Positions 17,429-25,339 of a DNA stretch of 50,779 bases are shown piece by piece. How positions within the stretch are numbered: the stretch's first letter is position 1; each line of letters starts with the position of its first letter. The position numbers and the translations under genes are program-made. Origin of the DNA: Rhodoblastus sphagnicola (GTDB lineage Bacteria; Pseudomonadota; Alphaproteobacteria; Rhizobiales; Beijerinckiaceae); contig NZ_NHSJ01000112.1 in the NCBI RefSeq assembly GCF_002937075.1, forward strand, positions 1 to 50,779, read 5' to 3'. The notes beneath the pieces are model-generated. The model saw only the letters and a list, made by a program, of their open reading frames with translations, had not been told where the DNA came from and did not search any database.

Positions 17429-17818
17429 TCAGTATTCGGCCACGGTGAATTGCGCGGCTTCGCCGAATTCCTCGGCGACACGCGTGTAAATGTCGCTCAA
17501 GTTGATGCTGAAACTCTCGCCATTCGCGTGAATGGCGATGGCCGATCCGGCAATGTACCGGGCGGCTTCCGCTCCCGAAGCCATGATGACACAGACCTGG
17601 TCGTCGGCGAGGTGCGCGGCGATTTCGCTGTCGATGTCGATGGCGTCATCATCGTCGCAGCGGTGAGGAACGCCACCGGATTCGTCGTCCGAGACGAAGC
17701 CGAAAAGGTTGCCGCGCGTGATCAGCGTCACCTCGTATTGGGCGATCCACGCTTTGAACGTATCCTCGTCCTTCACCGCGAAATAGTTTGAACGACAATT
17801 GCCGTAAAAATTGGCCAT
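17429..17818 (-). CDS. Hypothetical protein, 129 aa
   Basis: Unrecognised acidic protein starting MANFYGNCRSNYFAVKDEDT. The first 60 residues look like a small alpha/beta fold (TFKAWIAQYEVTLITR...GFVSDD) preceding an Asp-rich linker (RCDDDDAIDIDSE). It is the last gene of the operon headed by leader 3; leader 2 begins shortly after its stop. Function unknown. Confidence 0.65.
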   Translation of the reverse strand: MANFYGNCRSNYFAVKDEDTFKAWIAQYEVTLITRGNLFGFVSDDESGGVPHRCDDDDAIDIDSEIAAHLADDQVCVIMASGAEAARYIAGSAIAIHANGESFSINLSDIYTRVAEEFGEAAQFTVAEY

Positions 17819-17872
17819 TGTTTTTCTCCCGCGAAGCGCCGGCCGCCTGGGACGGCTCGGCGGTTGCTTGCT

Positions 17873-18100
17873 TTATTTCAGCAGGCCCATGAGCGCGATT
17901 TCCTCGGCGCCATAGACCGTGTCGTGTTCGCAGGACACGCAGCGATATTTCCGCGCGTCCGGCTCGCAGCACTCCCGCTCGGCTCCGCAGGCGAGGCAGA
18001 GGCCGTAATTGTTGGCGTTGGCCTCTTCGATCTCCTCGAGCGTGAACCGCTTGGCGATGATTTTGCCGGTGGTGGGGTTGTGTTCGATTTGGTGCATCAT
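17873..18100 (-). CDS. Small zinc-ribbon protein, 75 aa
   Basis: Four cysteines in two CxxC knuckles (CLACGAERECC and CVSCEHDTVYGAEE) make a zinc ribbon, a layout common in small alphaproteobacterial plasmid proteins. The N-terminal 30 residues (TTGKIIAKRFTLEEIEEAN) are helical. GAAGG lies before the paired ATG codons. DNA or RNA binding is possible; no specific function can be assigned. Confidence 0.7.
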   Translation of the reverse strand: MMHQIEHNPTTGKIIAKRFTLEEIEEANANNYGLCLACGAERECCEPDARKYRCVSCEHDTVYGAEEIALMGLLK

Positions 18101-18103
18101 GGC

Positions 18104-18346
18104 TCACGCCTTCAATGTGGTGGGGGGGCCGATCAGGTTGCGGGCTTCGGCGGGAATGTGGTCGCGCACGACGTCTGTTTTCGTCGCCTTGCGCTCCGCG
18201 AAATCCATGGTCTCGCGGTAGCGCACGAAATGTCGCCGGCGATGCTCGATGACATGCGCGAACCAGTGTGCGACGAACATGCGCGGCCCCATGGGGTCGC
18301 GCGGGTCGATTGAGCAGAACTCGACTGTGACTTCGCAGGCGGGCAT
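18104..18346 (-). CDS. Small hypothetical protein, 80 aa
   Basis: Unrecognised; starts MPACEVTVEFCSIDPRD and has a His/Arg-rich centre (HWFAHVIEHRRRHFVRYRE). Two bases separate its ATG from the upstream stop and three its stop from the next start, so it is translated as part of the chain. Function unknown. Confidence 0.6.
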   Translation of the reverse strand: MPACEVTVEFCSIDPRDPMGPRMFVAHWFAHVIEHRRRHFVRYRETMDFAERKATKTDVVRDHIPAEARNLIGPPTTLKA

Positions 18347-18348
18347 GG

Positions 18349-18717
18349 TCAGGCCACCGCCACTTCGCGGTAGCGGGCGACTTCCGCCAGCTTTTGCTTG
18401 ATCTGTCTGTTGATCTTGTCGGCGCCATGCTGGGCGATGAGCGCGTCGATCAGCCATTTGGCTGCGTCCCGGTCGGTCGGCGCGCCGCCGCCGCGCGAAC
18501 ACATCATGCGAACAGCGGCGTCGTTGACGTCGCCGACGATCAGGCCGGTTTCGACGTGAACGAGCGAGGTCTGGCTATTGTGGACCTGGATTGCGAAGCG
18601 ATGCTGGTAATTGCCGATGTAAAGCCTGATCGGCGTGCCCAGGCGGGGTTCGAACCTGATGACGCCGTTCTTGTCGGCGCAGGGGACGGAATAAGAGATG
18701 GGGCGCGCCATGGTCAC
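18349..18717 (-). CDS. Hypothetical protein, 122 aa
   Basis: Unrecognised. N-terminal half is beta-rich (YIGNYQHRFAIQVHNSQTSL), C-terminal half helical and basic (KINRQIKQKLAEVARYREVA). The GTG at 18717 overlaps the previous stop (GTGA) and has GAGGAG five bases upstream, so it is preferred; ATG at 18711 is the alternative. Third gene of the leader-3 operon. Confidence 0.6.
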   Translation of the reverse strand: MTMARPISYSVPCADKNGVIRFEPRLGTPIRLYIGNYQHRFAIQVHNSQTSLVHVETGLIVGDVNDAAVRMMCSRGGGAPTDRDAAKWLIDALIAQHGADKINRQIKQKLAEVARYREVAVA

Positions 18718-18908
18718 TCGTGCTCCTCGCTCGGCGTCGAGGTGACATCACGCCCGGTGCGCAGGTTAATGATACGCTCGCCGTCGTAGCGTTCGGCGTT
18801 TGCCGCTTTCGCCGTTGGATAATGCCGAGCGAGATCAAGCTCGCTGGAAAAGCGCCCCTCGGTGGTCTGGAACGTGAGGGTGTCGATGTTCCGGATCACG
18901 AAGGACAT
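18714..18908 (-). CDS. Small hypothetical protein, 64 aa
   Basis: Unrecognised; starts MSFVIRNIDTLTFQTTEGRF with a helical centre (LARHYPTAKAANAERYDGE). GGAGG precedes the ATG, which lies two bases past the upstream stop. Second gene of the leader-3 operon. Confidence 0.6.
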   Translation of the reverse strand: MSFVIRNIDTLTFQTTEGRFSSELDLARHYPTAKAANAERYDGERIINLRTGRDVTSTPSEEHE

Positions 18909-18910
18909 GG

Positions 18911-19147
18911 TCAGCCCTCCGGTGTGATGATGATGAAGGAGGCGCCGTTTTCAAACAGCAACGCGTGGATGGCGCGCTCCGGCGTCGGGAAGGACTTTCC
19001 GCACCCGAAGTTGGGCGCGCTGGCCGACCAACCGTCGAAGCGGTCGAAGTGCAGGCGATAATTGGTTTCGCAATTCTCGCGGAACGGCGCGTTTTTGAGT
19101 TGCCAGCGCTCATCGCGGTGCGAGCAGGAAACACTGAATTTGTTCAT
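18911..19147 (-). CDS. First gene of leader-3 operon, 78 aa
   Basis: Unrecognised. It starts MNKFSVSCSHRDERWQLKN and carries three cysteines (SC, NC, GCG) without a standard metal-binding spacing. The ATG at 19147 is fixed by the leader's GGAAAGGACAGCC ribosome segment immediately before it. It opens the six-gene operon that ends at 17429. Confidence 0.65.
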   Translation of the reverse strand: MNKFSVSCSHRDERWQLKNAPFRENCETNYRLHFDRFDGWSASAPNFGCGKSFPTPERAIHALLFENGASFIIITPEG

Positions 19148-19285
19148 CAGGCTGTCCTTTCCATTTTCTGGTCCGATAACAGCCACTTGCGCTTCGCATC
19201 CCGAGCCCGCCGCAAGGGCGCGAAGCGCCGGGCTTGACCCTTGCGGCGGGTGACGGCGATGCGGTGGCGAAAATCTCATTCTCTT
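19148..19285 (-). promoter_or_regulatory. Structured operon leader, copy 3
   Basis: Perfect arms CCCGCCGCAAGGG (19206-19218) and CCCTTGCGGCGGG (19238-19250), apical GGCGC-GAA-GCGCC, outer CGCATC/GATGCG (19195-19200, 19258-19263) and GGCTGT/ACAGCC (19150-19155, 19179-19184) around the ribosome site. A purine tract lies upstream on the sense strand. Closely similar to copies 1 and 2. Confidence 0.78.
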
Positions 19286-19359
19286 TTGTTCGTCTTTTGT
19301 TGTTTCGCGATGCCCTGATGAGGATCCGCCTCATCCGCACATTTAGCGTAAGTCGCGCA

Positions 19360-19390
19360 AGTTGCGTTTTTCACGCAACTCATGTATATT
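19360..19390 (+). promoter_or_regulatory. Promoter and operator of the Phd/PemK-like pair
   Basis: TTGCGT (19362-19367) and TATATT (19385-19390) are 17 bases apart, a good sigma70 promoter. An inverted repeat AGTTGCG/CGCAACT (19360-19366, 19374-19380) covers the -35 box and spacer. This is where an antitoxin-type repressor would bind to autoregulate the operon; binding is inferred. Confidence 0.65.
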
Positions 19391-19411
19391 TTTCTTTGAA
19401 AGGGAGACCTT

Positions 19412-19687
19412 ATGGCTAAGATCGAAGCCGTTCCCGCTGCGGAATTCACGCGCAATTTCGGCCGCTATCGAATGCAAGCGCAGCGGGCTGCTGTCCCGGT
19501 GTCGAGCCACGGTTCGATCACGGGCTATTTTGTCGGCCCAACCGAATATGAAGAATTCCAGCGCTTTAAACAGCTCCGCCGCAGCTTCGCGACTGCGGAG
19601 CTGCCTGATGACAAAGTTGCTGAAATCAGCCGGTCGCGCATGGATGAGCGCCATGCTCATCTCAATGCTCTGTTAGATCAGAAATAA
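19412..19687 (+). CDS. Probable Phd/YefM-type antitoxin
   Basis: A 91-residue protein whose first 50 residues follow the Phd/YefM pattern: a short strand, PAAEFTRNFGRY helix, basic turn, then GSITGYFVGPTEYEEF, equivalent to the usual 'RGRPVAVLVPPEEYE'. The charged C-terminal helix would wrap the toxin. AGGGAG precedes the ATG. The toxin gene follows after nine bases. It reads opposite to the flanking plasmid operons and has its own promoter with an operator-like dyad. Family assignment is by pattern, not by search. Confidence 0.6.
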   Translation: MAKIEAVPAAEFTRNFGRYRMQAQRAAVPVSSHGSITGYFVGPTEYEEFQRFKQLRRSFATAELPDDKVAEISRSRMDERHAHLNALLDQK

Positions 19688-19696
19688 CGGGGGCAC

Positions 19697-20131
19697 ATGC
19701 CCATCCCTTTGCCCGAGCCGGGCCTTGTAATCTCCTTTGCGTATCTCTGGCGCTACGAACATGAAAAAGGCCAAGACGAAGGGCGGAAAAACCGGCCCAG
19801 CGTGATCGTTTTGGCGGTCGAACGCGGAGAGAACGACGCAACCGAAGTTACAGTCCTCCCAATCACCCACACGCCTCCTGCCGACGAAGCCGGCGCCATT
19901 GAAATTCCACCGGCCTTGAAACGGCATCTGGGTCTTGATGATGAGCGCTCATGGGTTGTTGTCGTGGAAGGCAATCAGTTCGATTGGCCGGGCTACGACC
20001 TCAGAAAAGTGCCCGGCAAAAACGACCGTTACGACTACGGCTTCTTGCCTCCGGTCTTCTTTGAAAAAATCATAAAGGCATTCTCGGCGTGGCATGCGAC
20101 GCATAAATCAAGAATGGTTCTTCGCGATTGA
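19697..20131 (+). CDS. PemK/MazF-like putative toxin
   Basis: A 144-residue protein with the start of a PemK/MazF-like barrel (PEPGLVISFAYLWRYEHEKG...GRKNRPSVIVL) and a later TVLPITHTPP strand, where PemK proteins have 'RP.LVV...V.PITS'. Such toxins cut mRNA or inhibit translation. The second half (DDERSWVVVVEGNQFDWPGY, YDYGFLPPVFFEKI) is typical of the plasmid-borne branch I remember under this name. GGGGG lies before the ATG. The antitoxin-first order fits a type II pair. Toxicity is not proven by sequence. Confidence 0.6.
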   Translation: MPIPLPEPGLVISFAYLWRYEHEKGQDEGRKNRPSVIVLAVERGENDATEVTVLPITHTPPADEAGAIEIPPALKRHLGLDDERSWVVVVEGNQFDWPGYDLRKVPGKNDRYDYGFLPPVFFEKIIKAFSAWHATHKSRMVLRD

Positions 20132-20200
20132 TGGCGAGGCTGTCGCCGGTGAGCGCAGTCTCTTCGAGAGCCTCCATCACCGATCTGAATTGGGCGACTT

Positions 20201-21112
20201 TCATGCGTGGCGCCTGCTTTCGTGGATCAGATCCTCGCGGCGCTTCGCCGAAAGCACTGCGAGCTTCTCGATGGTCCACGGCAGAAGCGCGCCGGTTTCC
20301 GCGTCTCGGCCGATAAGGTCGCGCCAGGCGTCGCGGAACATTTCAGTCTCGATGGCGGCGGCTTGATTGTCATGGGCTTTTGGAAAGATGAGCGTGACGC
20401 CGTCCGACAGAACCACGGCGTCGTTGCGCGCGCCGGTCTCGATCCGCGCGTCGGCCATGCCGATCGCGCTTTCATTGTCCTGCTCGGTGAAGTCGATCAG
20501 GTTCGGCAGGATCTCTTCCACCTGGTCGAACAGGATGTAGTCGGCGCCTCTGCTTTTGGCGACGATGATGCAGGCCCAAAGATCGGCGGGAAGCTCGTGG
20601 ATCTCTTCCGGGCAATGGACGAAATAGCCGTATTCCGTCACGCCGCCGAGGATCGGCCAGTCGTCAGCCGGTCGATCGGACAACCATTCGCGCGTCTCTG
20701 CGCACAAATGGCCCGTCGAGAGCGGCATCAGCTTGTAGAAGAAGGGTTTGTTGCGCTTCGCCGTGAGGTATTCGGCTTTCGCCCGCGACCATGCCGCGTT
20801 CCAAATGGTCATTTGCTCTACCACGACCTCCTCGCTGGCGCCCTCGCAGATGAGCACCGGCGCTTCACCGAGATTGATCTTATGCCAATTGGCCGCGTCG
20901 GATTCCGCCTCGAGGCCGTGCCCCAAACGCCGGGCGCGCTCGCCCTTGAGGATGTTGAACGCCAAGCGCGCGATCGCCGCGATGCCGGCGCCGGCCGCGC
21001 GGGCGGCGGACTCGGCGAAGATGCTGGTGGGTTCGGAATTGCAGGTGACGCCGCTGGCGCGGTCGCCACAAATGAATGCGCCGTCCTCGGCGATGATCCA
21101 GGCGGGGACCAT
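20201..21112 (-). CDS. Hypothetical protein, 303 aa, two-part
   Basis: The N-terminal 80 residues (MVPAWIIAEDGAFICGDRAS...DAANWHKINLG) are paralogous to the whole 85-residue protein encoded just upstream at 21174-21431. The remainder begins PLSTGHLCAETREWLSDRPA and reads like a separate domain that occurs on its own in plasmids (possibly DUF5983, from memory), with an aspartate-rich centre (YILFDQVEEILPNL). GGGAGAG precedes the ATG. Last gene of the leader-4 operon. No enzymatic motif is clear. Confidence 0.7.
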   Translation of the reverse strand: MVPAWIIAEDGAFICGDRASGVTCNSEPTSIFAESAARAAGAGIAAIARLAFNILKGERARRLGHGLEAESDAANWHKINLGEAPVLICEGASEEVVVEQMTIWNAAWSRAKAEYLTAKRNKPFFYKLMPLSTGHLCAETREWLSDRPADDWPILGGVTEYGYFVHCPEEIHELPADLWACIIVAKSRGADYILFDQVEEILPNLIDFTEQDNESAIGMADARIETGARNDAVVLSDGVTLIFPKAHDNQAAAIETEMFRDAWRDLIGRDAETGALLPWTIEKLAVLSAKRREDLIHESRRHA

Positions 21113-21173
21113 GTCACTCTCCCGTTTTCGTAATGCAGGGGCGAAAGGGCGCGCGCTCGCGCGCCCTGGTCGG

Positions 21174-21431
21174 TTATTCGTGCGCGCCGGCGTTGATCCT
21201 GCGCCAGTTGCGGGCGTCGTATTCCGCCTCGCGCTCGCAGCCGACGCGCGACCTGGTCGCGGTGTCGATGACGCGGACGGCGAACTTCTTGACCGCCGGA
21301 ATGCCTCGCCGCGCGAGGCGCTTGGCCTTTTCCGCGTTCGGGCTGGTCGGGTAGCTGTAGGAGGTCACGCGGCTATCAAAATCGCCGCAGATGAACGCGC
21401 CGTCGTCGGTGATGGTCCAACACAGGTTCAT
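21174..21431 (-). CDS. Small paralogue of the 303-aa protein, 85 aa
   Basis: It aligns end to end with the first part of the next gene: both share '(I/T)DDGAFICGD', a Thr-Ser-containing strand, an Ala-rich helix, an Arg-rich segment, 'E.EYDARNW..IN' and a similar end. The two probably arose by tandem duplication. GGAAAGGAC lies before the ATG, the same ribosome segment as in leaders 1-3. Function unknown. Confidence 0.7.
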   Translation of the reverse strand: MNLCWTITDDGAFICGDFDSRVTSYSYPTSPNAEKAKRLARRGIPAVKKFAVRVIDTATRSRVGCEREAEYDARNWRRINAGAHE

Positions 21432-21496
21432 GATTGCGTCCTTTCCTGTTTGAGGGCGATTGCGAGCGCCCAAGCCTCTCGCTCGGGCGCGCGAAC

Positions 21497-21880
21497 TCAA
21501 ATTTTGGGGAGACCAGAGAGGCCGCAGTAGCCGCGCCGCTTGGCGTTGGTGGCTGCCTCGGGTTCGCGCCAGCAGGCGCTGGTGTCTTCAGCGGCTGGGC
21601 AGAATTCCCAATCGGCGGGAACATCGGGCGGGCGTCCGTCGGTATCGGCTTCGGTCTCGGCCCAGGGGTTGCCGAGCACGTTGCGGATCGCCGATTTGGT
21701 GATGAACTCGTCGAACCAGCGCCAGGCCATGCAGCGGGCGCCGATGCACTGGCAATGTTTGGGCGAAAGCTGTGTGGTGTTCACGCTGTCCCAACGATTT
21801 GCGGCGGAATCGTTATTGCCGAAGACAAATCTGGTGTGGGGACACCATTTTTCGGTGGCCTGGGTTTCAGTTAAAAGCAT
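21497..21880 (-). CDS. Cys-rich hypothetical protein, 127 aa
   Basis: Cysteines are spread through the protein (EKWCPHTRF, KHCQCIGARCMAWRW, EFCPAAE, SACWRE, GYCGLSG), suggesting metal or Fe-S binding without a pattern I can name. CPHTR...GARCMAWRW is a recognisable block of small phage and plasmid proteins of unknown role. Second gene of the leader-4 operon. Confidence 0.65.
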   Translation of the reverse strand: MLLTETQATEKWCPHTRFVFGNNDSAANRWDSVNTTQLSPKHCQCIGARCMAWRWFDEFITKSAIRNVLGNPWAETEADTDGRPPDVPADWEFCPAAEDTSACWREPEAATNAKRRGYCGLSGLPKI

Positions 21881-21985
21881 CTCTGTGGCCCTCGATTGAA
21901 AGGCGAACGGGCGCGTCCAGGCGGGAGACCAGCGCGCATGGTTTCTGGTGAAGAGGTATTCGGGAGTGGCTAGCGTGGTCGCGTC

Positions 21986-22537
21986 TCAGGCGGCGCCGGC
22001 GTGCGCCGGTTCGATCCAGACCTTGGTCGTTCCGCGCGCGGGGAGATGGCGCTTCTTCAACCGGCCCTGGACGAAAGCTTCCCGGAAGGTTTTCGCGGTG
22101 GCTTCAGCGGCCTCCCGCTTGGCGTTGGTATGGATGTCGAGGATCGACCACATCAGGCGAAAGCGCGTGTCGGAATCCATTTGCTCGAAGGCGTTGACCG
22201 TTCGGCGCGAATAGCCGAGATCGACGCGCTCAATGCCGCTGCCATGCTGGACGATCAGCGCGTAATTGCCGACGCGCGGCTTGACGATCTTGAAGCTGTG
22301 GCTGCGGCAGTCGGTTCCGCTGACACCCTCATGGACCGAAGGCAGGATGCGGCCGGGCTCGTGAAACAGAAGCTCGTCGTCATCGGCCATCGGCGGTTGA
22401 CGCCAGGCTTCGCGTCCATGATTGCTGGCATCGAAAACGGCGGGCGACCAACCAAATCCGGGGTCTTCCAGTTTGCCGTTGCGCGTGGCGGCGGACGGAG
22501 CGCCCGCGCAATCGGTCTTTGCCTCGATGGTCATCAT
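21986..22537 (-). CDS. First gene of leader-4 operon, 183 aa
   Basis: Unrecognised soluble protein starting MMTIEAKTDCAGAPSAATRN. The second half (QMDSDTRFRLMWSILDIHTN...AKTFREAFVQGRLKKRH) is helical and basic, compatible with nucleic-acid binding. The tandem ATG at 22537 follows GAGGAACTCCTGAG, which itself follows a perfect TTATCTC-GAA-GAGATAA hairpin. It heads a four-gene operon ending at 20201. Confidence 0.65.
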   Translation of the reverse strand: MMTIEAKTDCAGAPSAATRNGKLEDPGFGWSPAVFDASNHGREAWRQPPMADDDELLFHEPGRILPSVHEGVSGTDCRSHSFKIVKPRVGNYALIVQHGSGIERVDLGYSRRTVNAFEQMDSDTRFRLMWSILDIHTNAKREAAEATAKTFREAFVQGRLKKRHLPARGTTKVWIEPAHAGAA

Positions 22538-22660
22538 CTCAGGAGTTCCTCTTATCTCTTCGAGATAAATCCTGAGCCCGCCGACAGCGGCGGTCGGGGC
22601 AAGGGCGCGTCAGCGCACGGCCCGACCCTTGCGGCGACCGCCGCGCGTCGGCGAATCGTC
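22538..22660 (-). promoter_or_regulatory. Structured operon leader, copy 4 (diverged)
   Basis: The sequence has drifted but the fold is kept: outer CGCCGA/TCGGCG (22579-22584, 22648-22653), CGGCGGTCG/CGACCGCCG (22588-22596, 22635-22643), GCAAGGG/CCCTTGC core (22599-22605, 22626-22632) and an apical GCGC-loop-GCGC. In place of GGCTGT/ACAGCC there is another small hairpin next to the ribosome site, TTATCTC/GAGATAA (22552-22558, 22562-22568). A purine tract again lies upstream on the sense strand. Confidence 0.7.
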
Positions 22661-22905
22661 CCTTCTTTCTCTTTTCTTTCTTCCGTACCTAGCGCGCATA
22701 CAACCACTGCAATTAGAGCGGTCGCGCGCGCTTGGTGGACGTCGGCGGGATGAAGTGTGAGAGGACGCCCAACCGTCGGTCAAGGCGGCTGGGCGGTGCC
22801 CCGCACGGCTATTCCAGGTTCATCGTGGCCTGACGCACTGCGCCACGATGAAAGCCGGAGGACGTCACGGGCGACGCTCGATCTCGCTTCGCTCTCTAGG
22901 TTTGG

Positions 22906-23440
22906 TCAAGACCGCCAGGTCGCAAACATCAGGCCCACCGCGACCGTCATTGCGCCAGTGCACAGCCACCCCATGGCCCACAAAGCACGCGGAAGCACAA
23001 AGCGACCCATCACGTCGCGTCGCATCGCCATCAGCATGATGGTGACCATCAGCGGCGCCGCCACCACGCCGTTGATCACCGCCGACCAGAACAGCGCCTT
23101 GATCGGATCAAGTCCGACGAAATTGATGAGAACGCCGATCAGCGTGGACACCGCGATCGTGCCATAGAACGCCTTGGCGTCGAGCGGCTTGCGTCAAGGC
23201 CGGTCGTCCAGCCCAGCGCCTCGCCAAGGGCGTAGGCGCCGGAACCGGCGAGCACAGGCGCCGCAAGCAGCCCGATGCCGATGATGCCGACCGCGAAAAG
23301 CGCGAACGTCAACACGCCCGCGATCGGTCGCAGCGCCTCAGCCGCTTGAGCGGAGGTTTGAATATCGGTGACGCCGTGCGCATTCAAGGTGGCTGCGGTG
23401 CTGACGATGATGAACAGGCTGACGACGTTCGAGTAGTGCT
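22906..23440 (-). pseudogene. Nramp metal transporter, truncated and frameshifted
   Basis: C-terminal part of an Nramp (MntH-like) divalent-metal transporter. Two reading frames give consecutive Nramp segments: SLFIIVSTAATLNAHGVTDI... with ...GLLAAPVLAGSGAYALGEAL up to about 23195, then STLIGVLINFVGLDPIKALF to the stop at 22906. One missing base near 23190 breaks the frame. The N-terminal half, with the first metal-binding residues, is absent: the sequence begins abruptly at about 23440, where the GGDEF gene runs into it. It cannot make a working transporter. Confidence 0.85.
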
Positions 23441-24565
23441 GCTCGTCTCTGCAGTAAGGCGACAAGCAGCGCAGTCAGACGATGAGATAATCGGAATTTG
23501 CGAGCCCGCGTGCTGAGCAACTCGGGCTTTTCGGCACCCTGGCGCATCGTCATAGGCAGCTACGCGGTTCCGACCGGCCTCCTTGGCGCGATAAAGGGCG
23601 ATATCTGCAAAACAGACGAGTTTTTCGATGGGATGCGACGACAATGCCTCGATGGAGGTCACGCCAATGCTCGCAGTCACTTTTCCGAAGCCTTGGGGTG
23701 CAGGATTCGGCAGTCCCAGCTTTTCGATCGCCGTGCGAATGCGCTCCGCAACCTCGAAGGCCCCAATTGCATCAGTATCGGGAAGAATCACAGCAAATTC
23801 TTCACCGCCGTAGCGTGCGGCGACGTCGCCGGCGCGAAAAAGCTGGCCTACGATGGTGGCGGCGATAAGGCGCAAGCAGTCGTCGCCACGTTGATGACCG
23901 AAAGCATCATTATATTGTTTAAAGAAGTCGATATCGAGCAGCAACACCGACATCGAGGATCCATTGCGGCGCCCTCGTCGCCACTCGTCTTCAAGGCGAC
24001 TGTCGAAGAAGCGGCGGTTACCGATCGCAGTCAGCCCGTCGCTTGAGGCAAGGGCTTGAAGCTCGGCTTCGGCGACTTTTTGCGCGGTAATATCGCGCAA
24101 AGATTCGACCACGGCGATGATTTCGCCCGAGTCGTCGAAGATGAGCCCGGCGTCGATCGCCAGATAGAGCCGTCTCGCGGCCCCCGGCATAACGCACCAG
24201 TTTTCCGCCGATAGCCCATTGCGGGCGCCGACTACGTCGGAATGTGCGGCGTAAAGAGAGACGGCTTCCGCTTCCTGATTTCTAAGCAGCAGATCAACAA
24301 GGCAAGGCCGCTCCACGTCATAGAAAGCTCGCCAGTGCTCGCGCGTTCCCAATACATCTATTGCCAATACGCCCGTCAGGCGTTCGCAGGCTTTATTCCA
24401 GATGATGACCCGCCCGTCGCGGTCAATCACAAAGGTTGGTACGACTAGATGCTCCATCAAGCGGACAGCAAAGCTTCGATCACTGTTGGAGGTCGACGAT
24501 GCTTCGCCCGGTTGCGCCTCCAGAATTGCTACCATGTCCCGTCCCTGATGAGAGAGCGTCAACAT
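23384..24565 (-). CDS. PAS-GGDEF diguanylate cyclase with altered C-terminus
   Basis: A soluble protein of 393 residues: PAS domain (about 30-170, PTFVIDRDGRVIIWNKACER) and diguanylate cyclase domain (about 170-340) with GGEEF and the DIDFFKQYND and ADIALYRAKEAGRNR motifs, so probably active in making c-di-GMP. No RxxD inhibitory site is seen at the usual place. The last 40 or so residues are Ser/Thr-rich and are read from Nramp DNA in the wrong frame, so the natural stop was lost in a deletion. The ATG at 24565 has a weak ribosome site; ATG 24535 is an alternative. Confidence 0.8.
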   Translation of the reverse strand: MLTLSHQGRDMVAILEAQPGEASSTSNSDRSFAVRLMEHLVVPTFVIDRDGRVIIWNKACERLTGVLAIDVLGTREHWRAFYDVERPCLVDLLLRNQEAEAVSLYAAHSDVVGARNGLSAENWCVMPGAARRLYLAIDAGLIFDDSGEIIAVVESLRDITAQKVAEAELQALASSDGLTAIGNRRFFDSRLEDEWRRGRRNGSSMSVLLLDIDFFKQYNDAFGHQRGDDCLRLIAATIVGQLFRAGDVAARYGGEEFAVILPDTDAIGAFEVAERIRTAIEKLGLPNPAPQGFGKVTASIGVTSIEALSSHPIEKLVCFADIALYRAKEAGRNRVAAYDDAPGCRKARVAQHAGSQIPIISSSDCAACRLTAETSSTTRTSSACSSSSAPQPP

Positions 24566-24849
24566 TCCAAGTGCAGAGAATATTCTCCAAATAATTGAAG
24601 AAGCTATAATTTTTCAATCTAAGGTTGCGGCGCTGCCGGTCGTCGATTCTCACGCCCGTTTTTCAATAGTCACGAGCGCCGATTCATTTCGCTATCGGAA
24701 CGTCCGTTGAGCATGCGACTCCCGCCGGTGGACTTTCATGTCATAGGACCGCTTCGAGCCGGACCCGGTCGATCATGCCGCCTCAATCTGGCTCGCCGCC
24801 CCTCTACATGTAATGCATGCCTTGACCGGATAGGCACGCTTTCGTCTAC

Positions 24850-25311
24850 TCAAAGCGCTGACAGGTCCGCGTCGGACTTCAGGTCGTCGCGACCGAGATA
24901 GGAAATGGCGAGTTCGCGAAAGATGTAGTCGATGACCGAGGTGGCGCTGGTGATGGCGTCGTTGCCCTCGACGACGCCAGCCGGCTCGAAACGGGTCGAA
25001 ACGAACGCGTCGACGAATTCCTCCAACGGCACGCCAAATTGCAGGCCTATGGAAACCGCGATGGCGAAACTGTTCATCAGGCCGCGAAACGCCGAGCCTT
25101 CCTTGTGCATGTCGATGAAGATTTCGCCGAGGCGGCCGTCAGGATATTCTCCGACCTGCAGATAGAGCTTGTGCCCGGCGATCCGAGCTTTCTGGGTATA
25201 ATTTGTGCGGCGCGTGGGCAGGCCCTCGCGCAGGATCAGGCGTTCAACCTGGCGCGGCGCCGCGTCATCCGGCGCCGCGGCGATCTCCTGGATTTCTGGC
25301 AATCGTTCCAT
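24850..25311 (-). CDS. Standalone segment of B12-dependent ribonucleotide reductase
   Basis: A 153-residue protein matching only the late part of class II (adenosylcobalamin) ribonucleotide reductase Nrd[52 protein letters not shown] and the [11 protein letters not shown] end. The catalytic barrel and radical-site cysteines are absent, so it is not a reductase. Such proteins are annotated as 'TSCPD domain' proteins. It has its own start with GGAG and sits 28 bases after the helicase gene, so it looks like an expressed unit rather than debris. Role unknown; binding of a nucleotide or of the host reductase is conceivable. Confidence 0.8.
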   Translation of the reverse strand: MERLPEIQEIAAAPDDAAPRQVERLILREGLPTRRTNYTQKARIAGHKLYLQVGEYPDGRLGEIFIDMHKEGSAFRGLMNSFAIAVSIGLQFGVPLEEFVDAFVSTRFEPAGVVEGNDAITSATSVIDYIFRELAISYLGRDDLKSDADLSAL

Positions 25312-25339
25312 TGCGGGCTCCTGTTCGAACGGATCGGGA

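Noticed and set aside
24576-24587. 12-base palindrome GAGAATATTCTC upstream of the PAS-GGDEF gene
   Set aside because: It could be an operator, but a single short palindrome in an AT-rich patch without a known regulator is too weak to call.
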